From: Siphonodentalium dalli
Lineage: Eukaryota > Mollusca > Scaphopoda > Gadilida > Siphonodentaliidae
DNA length: 64,000 nucleotides
Assembly: GCA_032622095.1 (NCBI GenBank)
Contig: CP136061.1
Coordinates: 131,268,754 to 131,332,753 of the forward strand
Direction: 5' to 3'
In this document: in pieces, positions 39,001 to 50,320 of the stretch
How positions within the stretch are numbered: the first letter of the stretch is position 1
Layout of the letters: each line of letters opens with the position of its first letter
Notes under the pieces: generated by a model
Database searches by the model: none
Seen by the model: only the letters and a program-made list of their open reading frames with translations
Told to the model about the DNA's origin: nothing
Translations under genes and position numbers: made by a program

Positions 39001-40300
39001 GTCAATGACACTGTATCTCAACTTATGTAGGGGAATAATTGAATGGTTGACAGTCAATGGAGGAATAGGAAAGGTGCTAATTGAAATGTCTAACCTGTGC
39101 CAAAGGATTTAGTCATGCAAAGAGTAAAATCCAAGATGGCTGCTGGTGGCCATGTTTTTTTGGCCGAATAACCCCAAAAGGACTCGTTCCCATCTACATG
39201 TCATTGTTAACATCCGTGACAAATTTCATGAAGATCCGACCAAAGCTACGACCTGTAGCCCGCACCAAAGGATTTAGTCATGCAAAGAGTAAAATCCAAG
39301 ATGGCTGCTGGTGGCCATTTTTATGGCCGGCCGAACGACCCCAAAATGACTCGTTCCCATCTACATGTCAATATTAACATCCATGATAAATTGCATGATG
39401 ATCAGACGAATAGTACGACCTGTAGCCCGCGCAAATGGATTGAATTTTGAAATCCAAGATGGCCGCCAGCAGCCATGCTTTATGGCCGAATGACACCAAA
39501 AGGACTCGTTCCCATCTACATGTCATTGCTAACATCCATGACAAATTTCATGAAGTTCCGACCAAAGCTACGACCTGTAGCCCGCGCCAAAGGATTTAGT
39601 CATGCAAAAAGTAAAATCCAAGATGGCTGCTGGCGGCCATGTTTTTTGGATGAACGACCCCAAAATGACTCGTTCCCATCTACATATAAATATTAACATC
39701 CATGACAAATTTCATGATGATCAGACAAGCAGTACGACATGTAGCCCGCGCCAATGGATTGAATTTTTAAATCCAAGATGGCCACTGGCAGCCATATTTT
39801 TATGCCGAATGACCCAAAATTGACTCGTTCCCATCTACATGTCAATGTCAATATTCGAGACAAATTTCATAAAGATCACACCAAAGGTACGACCTGTAGC
39901 CCGCGCCAAAGAATTTAGTCATGCAAAGAGTAAATTCCAAGATGGCTGCTGGCAGCCATGTTTTTTGGCCGAATGACCCCAAAACGACTCGTTCCCATCT
40001 ACATGTCATTGTTAACATCCATGACAAATTTCATGAAGATCTGACCAAAGCTACGACTTGTAGCCCGCGCCAAAGGATTTAGTCATGCAAAGAGTAAAAT
40101 CCAAGATGGCTGCTGACGGCCATGTTTTTTGGCCGAATGACCCCAATACGACTCGTTCCCATCTACATGTCATTGTTAACATCCATGACAAATTTCATGA
40201 AGATCTGACCAAAGGAAATTGTTGACGGACACACGCACACACAGACGACGGACGCCAAACCATGGCAATAGCTCAAACTTACAAAGTAAGTTGAGCTAAC
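39001..40300. repeat. A/B dimeric satellite array inside a dispersed element (copy 2)
   Basis: Seven units in the order A A B A B A A, with the same left (GAAAGTGTCAATGACACTGT) and right (ACCATGGCAATAGCTCAAAC, AAGTTGAGCTAA) borders as 12411-13985. Each unit has an AAGATGGCTGC or AAGATGGCCGC motif. Confidence 0.88.
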
Positions 40301-40329
40301 AATAACCATCAAAATAAAGAGTCGATGAC

Positions 40330-40612
40330 ATAGTGTGTCTGTCATTTGCAGAATGAGGTCCCAAGAGGGTAAATTTAGTGCCGCATCCCGCATAGCGAAT
40401 GATGTCCTAAGAATGCTGCTATCCCGCATTGCGGACTAGCATCACCAAATTGACCCTCTGGGTCCCCAGTTGAAGTTGGTGATGTTCATACATTAGTCAC
40501 CTCAATTATGCATTTTATCTTCTGCAAATTAGGGGGAAAAGAAACTGAACAGAAGAGAAAGAGTAATAGAAAATAATGTTAATTTGAGACTATAAGTACC
40601 AGAAGATGAGGC
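40330..40612. mobile_element. G-family element copy 4, right part lost
   Basis: TAGTGTGTCTGTCATTTGCA start and GTCCCCAGTTGAAGTTGGTG middle. The final hairpin arm is missing where an S-family fragment begins. Confidence 0.7.
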
Positions 40613-40617
40613 AACAA

Positions 40618-41020
40618 CATTTCTTCAAAATACACTTTAGTTATCAGAATCGATTAATTGCAACAAAATAATGCTAAAGACTGTCAAGTATACTATCAAA
40701 TTTCCCAAAATGTGTTATTTATCAACATTTTTTTCAACGAAATATGGCCGTATTTTCACTTGAGTATCACAATATTTGGCCATATTACCACTTGATTTTA
40801 GAGTTATCCATCTTCATCTGCAATTTTGTTTGAACGTTTGACGAAGTTTTTCTGGGCCAAAAATAATTGCACATCTCGAGAAATAACAAACATCAAAAAT
40901 TGATATCAGATCACTCTGAGCTTTGATGGGTGAGTTCCTCGACTCAAATCAAGTATTTTTTACCCCCGAAGCCAAAGAAATAGTAATTTAGGAGCTTTAA
41001 TTCGGATAATGCATCTTTAA
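40618..41020. mobile_element. S-family foldback copy 4, one end lost
   Basis: Contains the GAGTTCCTCGACTCAAATCA arm and ends TTCGGATAATGCATCTTTAA. The other terminus is absent. Confidence 0.7.
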
Positions 41021-41551
41021 TGGTATATTTCATTGCCTGACCCTAATTTGTATCAGCATTCATGTAACAACTCAAGAATTATACATATGCATAACATCTG
41101 TAACAAGTCGAATGAATTTAAACTTATATATTTGCCATATCACATTAGATACAATTGGCAAATGAATTGGAGAACAAGTGCAGGCCAATTATATGATACA
41201 ACTCTCCCAAAATACAATTAATGTCATGAACATGTTTGTGGAAACCTATTTTGAAAAAAATATTTTTGTACCAGTAGCATTATTGACTTAGTTATATTTG
41301 AATGGTTCATGTCGACATTATTAAAGTGTGAAATTTGTAAACATTTAACAATCTGAGTAGTTAGTTTACATTTTAAAGGAACCTAAAGCACTCGCAGTTG
41401 GTAAATGTGAAAAAATTTAAAAGGTATTTAAAACCACCATCATTAAATACATGGAACAATAGATTGACTTTGTTCTTATTTTTATTATTAATAACTCTCC
41501 ATTTAATGAGATGTCAAAAACCATTATGTAAACATTACTGTTACAGTGAAA

Positions 41552-43020
41552 TCTATACTAATAAAACTCAATTTTGTTTGTTTGTTCATTTGTCTGCTTA
41601 TTGGCGACCAAATGGCTGGACCTTTGGAGCTGAAAATTGGTATATAGGGGTTATTTGACCCGGGGAGCATTATTAGATAGGTCCCGTTCACCTCAAATGT
41701 TTTAAAAGGGCACTGATAATTATGATATATATATTTTGGCTAGAGGCAACCAAACAGTTGGATCCTTGGAGCTGAAAATTTGTACATATGGATAATTTGA
41801 TGCAGGTAATCTTATTATACATGTCCCGTTGACCTCATATGTCGTAAAGGGCACTAATAATTAATTTAACTAAATAATTAATTATATACCCAAAATGGCT
41901 GCAATCTTGTCAGTGAAAATTGAAACACGGGGATAAATTGAAATGTAGAGTGTCATGAGATAGATGCGGTTGACCTCAGATGACTTAAAGGGGCAAATAT
42001 GCGCAATAAAGAGCATTCCTTACCAGCTTAGAAGATATGTAGGAACGTGGTACAGATGGGTCACCTGACCAGAGGATTCTCATGGGATTTGACCTCAGAG
42101 GACTCAAGGGGGGGGGGGGTGGGTCTAATAAATTATTATGATCAATAAAGAGCAGCCCAGACGATATGTGAGGAAATTGCTGCACAATAGTAAAATGACA
42201 TGGGGAATGTCACAGGATAGGAGCTGTTGACCTCAAATTACTTAAAGAGACACTAATAATTAGTGATAAAGAGCATTTATTATCAACTTATTAAAAGGGG
42301 TACTGTACGCCATTTTCATTAAATTTCCGGTGACAACAACGATCTAATATCGATAATATATAGAAACATAAGTAATTTGAGTCGAAGATGTATTCTGTAA
42401 ACGCTCAGGTTAATAGGCTATCTTAAAATTTAATAATTTAAAAGTTAATAATTTGATATAAATTGAATTTATGACTGGAGCCATAAAATGGCGTCAATTA
42501 AATTACGAATTTGCGTAATCAAATAAAGTAAATGAGGGATACTGGCTTGTTAAACCGATCGCACACACGATCGCTTAAAATATTATGATGATACGGGGAG
42601 AACACTCAAGCCACTCACTGACTAGCGACGATACAATAACTTAAATGATTATATGGGACTAGTATGCCTATAATATAACTTTTATTTGATTCATTTGGTT
42701 GAAAACTGTACAAAAATTACTCGACAACGACAATTTGTATTTTTGCATTCCGGTAAATTTGTCATCCGTAACACTACTTCGTACTCAACAGACTTTCAAA
42801 TAATGAAAAAAGTGTTACCTTATTCTCAGACTCGGAGACTATAGAAACCAACAACAACATTTAGCGTACAGTACCCCTTTAAGATAGATGTAACTTTATC
42901 TGGAGAGGCATGCAATAGGTGTTGTTTACCCCAGATGACTAATAATTATTTAATATGGCTTGAAGGGCCACTAATAAATTACACATTCGTCATCCAAGCA
43001 ATGCCGGGTACCCCAACTAG
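41552..43020 (+). mobile_element. Non-autonomous Helitron (copy 2) with nested element
   Basis: Starts TCTATACTAATAAAACTCAA after an A and ends GCCGGGTACCCCAACTAG before a T. The body matches copy 1 at 18098-19180. A 592-bp element at 42291-42882 is nested inside. No Rep/helicase sequence was seen. Confidence 0.88.
42291..42882. mobile_element. M element, AAGGGGTACTGTACGC termini, nested in Helitron
   Basis: TTAAAAGGGGTACTGTACGC and GCGTACAGTACCCCTTTAA are inverted ends. The corresponding site of Helitron copy 1 reads CTTAAAAGATAGATG, so this is a later insertion into TTAA. Non-coding. Confidence 0.82.
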
Positions 43021-43286
43021 TTTCCAATAAAAGTCCAGTTAGTGCAATAAGATACCAAAGTTTGATGTGGACTGTAAACATTGGAAAAGGTCAAAGCATT
43101 GAAAAATATTCTGAAAATGATATTCAGACTGAAATATTTGAATTTACAACACGATTAGCTATGTTTGTTGACAAATCACTTTAACAGTTTTGTTTACATA
43201 ACAGTGGTTTCAACAGGCAAATTTTTTCTTGGAGTACTATCAATAATGAAAATAAGAACAACGATTATCTATTTCTCCGTGTTCTA

Positions 43287-43497
43287 CAGTAATGCCCTAT
43301 GTAATCGACCTCTTAACCACAGCAGAATTATGGGTAACTTTTCAGGATTTAGTCGGAAATATGGCTTGTTGCCATTCATCGGAAAGCTCTCGAGGAGAGC
43401 TTTCCGATGAATAGCAACAAGCCATATTTCCGACTTAATCCTGAAAAGTTACCCATAATTCTGCTTCGATTACTTAGGGCATTACTCATTACTGTAT
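43287..43497. mobile_element. H-family hairpin MITE copy 5
   Basis: Long palindrome: CAGTAATGCCCTATGTAATC ... CGGAAAGCTCTCG|AGGAGAGCTTTCCG ... GGGCATTACT. The loop is a few bases. Confidence 0.88.
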
Positions 43498-43709
43498 AGT
43501 GGTAAAGTTTTTACAGACTTTTATTTCTTGTATATTTACCCACTAAAGACTAAATTGAAACAATTGCCTTGGCCATAAATTGTTCATCAGCTAAAGAGCC
43601 TAGGATCCATCTAGTTGTAGGCTATACAGATGTAACTTCGAATTACATTTGGAACTTGGACATTATCATGCCAATATTTGGATGGGCTAAAAAATGCTGC
43701 TTATCAAGA

Positions 43710-43928
43710 TACGGTAATGCTCTTAGTAATCGACTCCTTAACGACAGCAGAATTATGGGTAACTTTTCAGGATTTAGTCGGAAATATGGCTTGTTGCCCT
43801 TCATTGGAAAGCTCTCGGGGAGAGCTTTCCTATGAATGGCAACATGCCATATTTCCGACTAAATCCTGAAAAGTTACCCATAATACTGCTGTCGTTAAGG
43901 AATTTATTACTTAGAGCATTACTATAGT
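43710..43928. mobile_element. H-family hairpin MITE copy 6
   Basis: ACGGTAATGCTCTTAGTAAT ... AGAGCATTACTAT with the same GGAAAGCTCTCGGGGAGAGC centre. Flanked by TA-like ends. Confidence 0.88.
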
Positions 43929-44078
43929 TTTTGTTGTCTCAATAATACTTGGCATACAACAATAAAATTTTGCTGTCTGCAAACATTCACAATGCGACAC
44001 TATAAGGCAATACCTGTACCAATGTGTTTCAAATTCTCCACAGGTTTGATGTTGTTCCAACTGCAGTAATACAATGTA

Positions 44079-44293
44079 CAGTAATGCTCTAAGTAATCAA
44101 CCCCTTAACCACAGCAGAATTATGGGTAACTTTTCAGGATTTAGATGGAAATATGGCTTGTTGCCATTCATCGGAAAGTTCTCCCTGAGAGCTTTCCGAT
44201 GAATGGCAACAAGCCATATTTCCGACTAAATCCTGAAAAGTTACCCATAATTCGGCTGTGGTTAAGAAGACGATTACTTAGAGCATTACTGTA
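44079..44293. mobile_element. H-family hairpin MITE copy 7
   Basis: ACAGTAATGCTCTAAGTAAT ... AGAGCATTACTGTA. This is the third H copy within 1 kb. Confidence 0.88.
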
Positions 44294-44908
44294 TAAAGGC
44301 TCATGACCAATGCCTTCATTGGACTCCAAGAGTAATCACAGGAGAGAGCATTCAATAACAGTTAGTGAAGAAGTATTAGTGTTAATAAAATGGAAAATTG
44401 CAAACTGCATGAAATGAAGATATTTATTAGGTAGGTGTTTTGTGGACAGGAAAATAGTTGACAGTTGATTAGTGTAATAATATTTTATTAACTCTACAAA
44501 AATTGAAACTTACCATAAACAAAACCTCTACTGCCAAAATCAATAAAAATTAAAACATGAACATCGCTAGGGTGTGGCAAAATATGCCCGGTAGCCATTT
44601 TGAATTGTACTACTGCAAAATACAATACAAATTTGAGCTTACAAAGTATATATGATATACCCCTAATTTCAAGGCCAAAAGCAGTCAAATTCTAAATCAA
44701 TAAAAGGGTAGTAACTCATGTGAAAATAATTGGATAGAACCCATATTCGTACTTGGCCTGTATTTTTGGCTGGGAAACACACATACCAGCTTTGGTTCAG
44801 AACAAATAATCCAAACTGGAGTTATTGGTCAGGAACCGAAGTGTTATGAAGTTGGTTCATTTACATTCATTTTCATTTTCAATAATACACAATTTAGTCT
44901 TTAAGTTC

Positions 44909-45130
44909 ATTTTCAACCCGATGGTGATCGTACGGCCAAGGATGTGAAGCAACAGTGTCTGTACGACATCAAACTGTGGATGGCACAAAATATTCTTAAA
45001 CTGAAGTCTGATAAAACAGAAGTTTTATATTTTAGACCACCAATTGTACAATTTTGTAAAACACAAAATTCTTCTTGGTAATAATGTTGTTTCTCTGGCA
45101 TTAATATCTCTGGCGATAATTTGTCAGCAG
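44909..45130 (+). pseudogene. LINE reverse transcriptase fragment (thumb region)
   Basis: The plus strand encodes QQCLYDIKLWMAQNILKLKS followed by DKTEVLYF, matching the region after the catalytic palm in CR1/Jockey-type retrotransposons (cLxDIxxWMxxNxLKLNxDKTEvL). After a frame change, ISGDNLSADEHINHG matches the next family motif. The copy is short, frameshifted and dead. Confidence 0.75.
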
Positions 45131-46654
45131 ATGAGCATATCAATCATGGCACCTCATCATCTACAAAATATCGGCAGAGTGCAGAATGAAAGCGACAGGA
45201 AAACAGCAGAGCAATTGGTCCAATCTTGTACTGAACCCCGGTTACCTCAAACCATGTGGCAATATAAATTCACATGTCATAATATTTATAATTATAAAGC
45301 ACTTAAACATGAATATAAAAACTTTCTATCAACTTCAGATTAACGAATATCATTGTATATTGTTGAAGTCAGAAAAATTGCTTTGAAAAGAGAGAAAATT
45401 CAGTTGAATAAATACTATATACCAGGAATTTGGGGACATTTTGGCTTTTAAAGTTTGGGCACCTCAAAACAGATCTGGATACTTCCCTGATCAGAGCATA
45501 TGTGATGATTGATGAGGTATAACAGTGTTGTGGACCTTCTCATTGGCAGGGGGAAACTGTGGCTAGATGATTATGCATGTGTTGTTTAATAAGTGAAATC
45601 TTGTACTGAGGCTCCAAGCAGGACAATGTAACAAAATTATTTGCTTGCTGACTGCAAGGGAATTTTTTTTAGTATATTCTCGAAGCATATTATGGTTGCG
45701 ATGACCAATGATAGTGTAACAGTGCTGTCCTGCAAGATTTACCAATGAGAATAGAGACCTACAAACAGGAGATGAAGAGATATCAGGTTGACTTTGAATG
45801 ACACTGGATCCCATATTGAATATCCATCAGAAAACACATTCTTCGAATTTAAAAATGTAGTATATAGTACGCCAAAGATATATTTCACAAATTCTATAGA
45901 TGCATAATTATCTATCAAACTCTAATTGTTACCACACTTCTAGAGACCAATCATTGAGAGAGTACATTGACGTTCTAAGTTCACCATGCGTTGCTCTGAC
46001 GTTAAACATACATTATAACAAACAGTATACCAACCACCTTTTTTTAAAGGGGGTATAATACCAATCCAATTCAAATAATGTACAATCTTCAAGAAAATGG
46101 TACTCAACTCAACAACGCGATTCACTGCACTGTGTTTGTGCGATGTTGAGCTAGCTCCAGGATGTTGTTTGAATGGACATGGCTCATTTGAACCTTAAAA
46201 TTAGGTCTACACAATTTGGGAGTATGTGCGAGTATACATAAAACACCAAGAGTACTGGAACATTTTTCCAAACAGAACGGTCACCGGTTTCTGATTGGCG
46301 CATTTTACTTTCCCAAATTTTGATTTTTTAACATGCTAACATACTCCACTCAGGGACATAGGTTGGTGTCCCACCTTCAATAGCCAGAGGAACAAAATCC
46401 ACTAGTCAACCCAGAATGAGAAAATTTTCAGATGTCAACCTGAATATAGTGAACTTATAACTCCAGTCAAATTCACACCCCGATTTGTTTATCTTAATTT
46501 TTTATTATCAGTTTTTGACTAGCAAGAGGGGAGGGAACTGGGCCGACCATGGTTTGGTCCAGTGGCTGACCATGGTTCGGCCGAGTGTAATTTTTTTTTG
46601 AAATCTAAACATGGTAATTTCAAAATCCCAGCACCTTGACTTGCCTCAAGCTTT

Positions 46655-46695
46655 CAAAGGGGGGGGGGGGGGGGGGGGGAGGGGGGGGGGGGGTG
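46655..46695. repeat. Poly-G tract
   Basis: About 40 bases of nearly pure G. Quadruplex-prone, with likely sequencing uncertainty in length. Similar tracts are at 16543-16567 and 47888-47902. Confidence 0.9.
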
Positions 46696-46699
46696 TGTG

Positions 46700-48300
46700 C
46701 CATGAATATAGGTGTATATGATGTATAGTATCATCCGATCCACGAAGCAGCGAGTGGGGGAGAGCATGAGAGGGGGCTATCCTCTCGACTGGAAAATGAC
46801 AGAATACAGGTTCGGACAAAGATGATTCCCAGGATGTACGATTCTATGTCATAAAATGTCAATACTTTGCCAAAATGAGACCGACCGAACTCAAAATTGC
46901 AGATATGCAGGTTCCCATGCTGGTTGATATATGTGCAAAGTTGTAAAAAATGAAAGAATACAGGCTCGGATAATTTTCCGGACGGACGAGGGTCATTACA
47001 ATAGTCCTCCAACGGAATGTCAGGGGACAACTAGAAAAGGAATAATATTAAGTTACATATATAAATTTGATATGTTGCCATCTGGGGTATGCACACCTAA
47101 AACACAAATCTCAGTTTATGTAGCTTAAATGGAGCTAGTGACAATTAAATTTATATGGATCAATGGATATACCGATCTAACTACACGAGTTAGCGAGGAA
47201 AGATACTACAAATTTAATATTATACCATAGTAGTATGGCATAGGCCTATATACAATGTATAATTTCTTTATGATGATATTGCCACCAGTGCATTAGTCGG
47301 GGCATTCGATGGTTTGACCGTTTGAGGTTCGACAGTATGAGGCAAACCTCCATACTATCGGATGCTCAAACTCCATTGTATAGGCCTAATCCAAAGTGTA
47401 ATTTCTTCATTTCTTTTGCTATATATAGATGGAATAAACATTTGACACCACGGTTACAATTGCTATACTAGTAGCTATGTTTATAGAAAAACTTCTGGCA
47501 CCCAAAACTGGGCGCTGGGCAATAATAATTTCCGATGTCCATGAATAAATTGTCAACAGAAATGTTTTGCTCTTCATGATGAAAATAGTTCGGGCACACC
47601 CACGTCACAGGATGTTGGATCCGCCCTTGTATGGATATAAATATAACAACAGTTTAAGTCAGATTAATGTGAAACATGAAAACTGTTATTTATATGCATG
47701 TATGTTAGAAATATTAAGTTCAGAAACTTTGGGTTCTCAGAGACAAATGGCATCTGGACACATCCCAAAATTCCTTTGCTCTGGCTCTGGGGAGGGGCAC
47801 ACCGATTGGCAACGGATGGTAGAACTGCCCTTGTCTGCAAGGTTCATGTATGAAATTTCAAAATTTTGAAAATGTTGACCAAAGTTGGGGGGGGGGGGGG
47901 GTAGGGTGAGATAGTCCCCCCCCCCCTTGTTGCCACATCCCTGTAATAATAGCAGCATTGTATTACTGGAATCTATGTTTCCAGCTGTCAAACTAATTAA
48001 TTACCTAATCAATGGCAGTGACATATATGTAAACATACTACAGTGGTGCTTGTGTTTACACATTGTGAGCCATTCATTTATCATATAAACACATCATTAA
48101 TTTATGGACTTTAAAGCACAAGCATTTAGAAAATTCAAAACAGAACATCCCCTCTACATGTAATTATATAAGTATATTAAATAGATGTTTTATAGAGTGT
48201 TCATTAAAGAACATTGTTCAAAGTTGAAGGTTTAATTTAGTATTTCCTGCTCAGTTGTAACTAACTGCTTTTCAGTTTAATATGAACTGTATCTCCAGTC
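46700..48300. other. No gene recognised
   Basis: Contains ACAGAATACAGGTTCGGA and GAAAGAATACAGGCTCGGAT as a diverged repeat about 160 bases apart, and a G tract at 47888. The open frames show no domain. Confidence 0.5.
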
Positions 48301-48330
48301 ATAAATGGGTACAGTACCGGTATGATATTT

Positions 48331-49163
48331 TGAGGGTTCAATAGTCTTGAGGATTTGATAGTCCGAGGATTCAATAAATCGAGGGTTCAATGGTCCGAGT
48401 TAGGGTTCAATAGTCCAAGGGCTCAATAGTCAGCCATACATCTATCTATAGGCCCCCACATGCAACTATTTGTGGTTGCCTGTTAAAAGTCACCAATTAT
48501 GTGTGACAAGGGAGGCAAAATGATGTCGACTATAGTAATATGTGAGATGCCTCTTTGCTTTCTCATAAGATAATTTCATTTAGCGCAAAATTGAACAATA
48601 ATCAGGCACCTGAAACACGAGTTTAACAATGAGACAAGAATGCTGGCGGCGTACTGGAAAATGGTCACACATTGCATTGCCCTTTATCATTAGAAAGCAA
48701 AATGTTTTAAAAGCTTGAAATGTCATAACTGTTTATGTTCCAGGGGTCAATTAAATTTTTTTAACTTGAAAAGCATTTTGCAGCACTGGGTATATTTTGT
48801 ATAGCATCATCCCCTACCAATACATGTTTTTTCATTGTAAATTGGTTAGCAGATATTGGAAATTGCTTTGCAAATTGTGATGCGAATCCAGTTAAATAAA
48901 GCCCTGATGTTCGTATATACACATGCACAAAGGTGAAATCTGTATTACCTTCCATATGTGCAATCTGTATTTCAGTTTTGTGATCCTACAAGCAAGATAT
49001 ATTGCCTTCCATGAGGCTGTACATGGAAAATGTTGACCAAAGTTGGGACTGTAACCCAAAACCACATAGTCCAGCCCTTCTATCGGACCCTCAGACTATC
49101 GAACCCTCGAACTATTGAACACTTGGACTATTGAACCCTTGGACTATCGAACCCTCACACTCA
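48331..49163. repeat. Foldback with minisatellite arms
   Basis: The left arm (48331-48433) holds about six units of GGGTTCAATAGTCCGAG. The right arm (49078-49163) holds about five units of the complement, CTCGGACTATTGAACCC. The unit length is about 18 bp. The middle, about 640 bp, has no recognised gene. The structure resembles Foldback/Galileo-type elements. Confidence 0.75.
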
Positions 49164-49169
49164 GACTTG

Positions 49170-50320
49170 GCCGAAGACTAAAATTTAGTAATGAGAGGCC
49201 GATCACGATCGGCAAATGTTTGACCCAAACCTTGGCGATAGCGATTAGCTATAACTGATAATTTGTTAAAGATATGATCACAGGAATCCATATAGCAGTA
49301 CCCAACTTGAAATCAAAAGCTCAAATAATCTGTCTTAAGATGGGTTAAAGTATTTGGGGTGGGGAGGAGTAGTTTTAAATCTCACAACCCTGTCCCTATT
49401 CACCCAAGGACCTCTCACTGTGAGATGCAATGGTTTAGTGATTTTGGAGGACATGTTTAGGAGGTTAAGTTAACTCATTGGAAGAAAAAGTGATAAACCC
49501 TTATCTCCGCCACTTTTGACCTGCCAGATATTTAAAATTCATTCACTTCTAAATAGAAATTATAATTTGATGACAAGCCAGACTGCTTAGAACAACATAC
49601 ATGCATGGGCTTCTATCTCATATTTAAATTGTACTTTAATTACCCCACCCCCCACATTCTCCCAGTTATCAGATCTGACCTGTGTACTAATGAATTCTTA
49701 TATTGTTAGGTACATGCAAGATTAAGTGTTTCATAACAGGGTGTATGGTTTTCAAAAATATATGTAGTTTATACAATAGAAAAGTGTTATCTATATAAAT
49801 GTTATACAGACATAATGAGGATGCTGCTGGCATGCTGGCCCTATGACCCCTAAATCGAAACAGATTACCATAGTTCATATAAAAGAAAGTAAGTAGCCCT
49901 CAATCAAATGGTTTCACACATTACAATGTTTTACAAGTGGCTTGGACACTAAAATCCATAGCCTTCAATGTTAATCTTTTAAGCGCTCTGTGGCCCCTAA
50001 AATTCAATCAACCATGACAATATGAACAAATGGAAAAATAGGGTTCCTGGAAATATTAACAACATCTATCATCTTGATTTTTAAAACAAGGCATCACTTA
50101 CAATAATCATGTAAATTTATCTGCCTGTTACCTATTGCATAGAAAAATCAAATTGGCTATCAGCCATTATTTTAATTTCACATTGAAGCATGTGCCTGGA
50201 GGGTTAAAATATTTTTCAAAAGTCAATTAATCAGTCAATACCAAAATCAATAGAAGTGACTAGTGTGCAAAGATAACCATATATAAGAGATATGAGGAAG
50301 AGTCATTGTACATTATAGCA
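49170..50320. other. No gene recognised
   Basis: AT-rich intergenic sequence. A 63-codon minus frame at 49687-49878 is not convincing. Confidence 0.5.
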
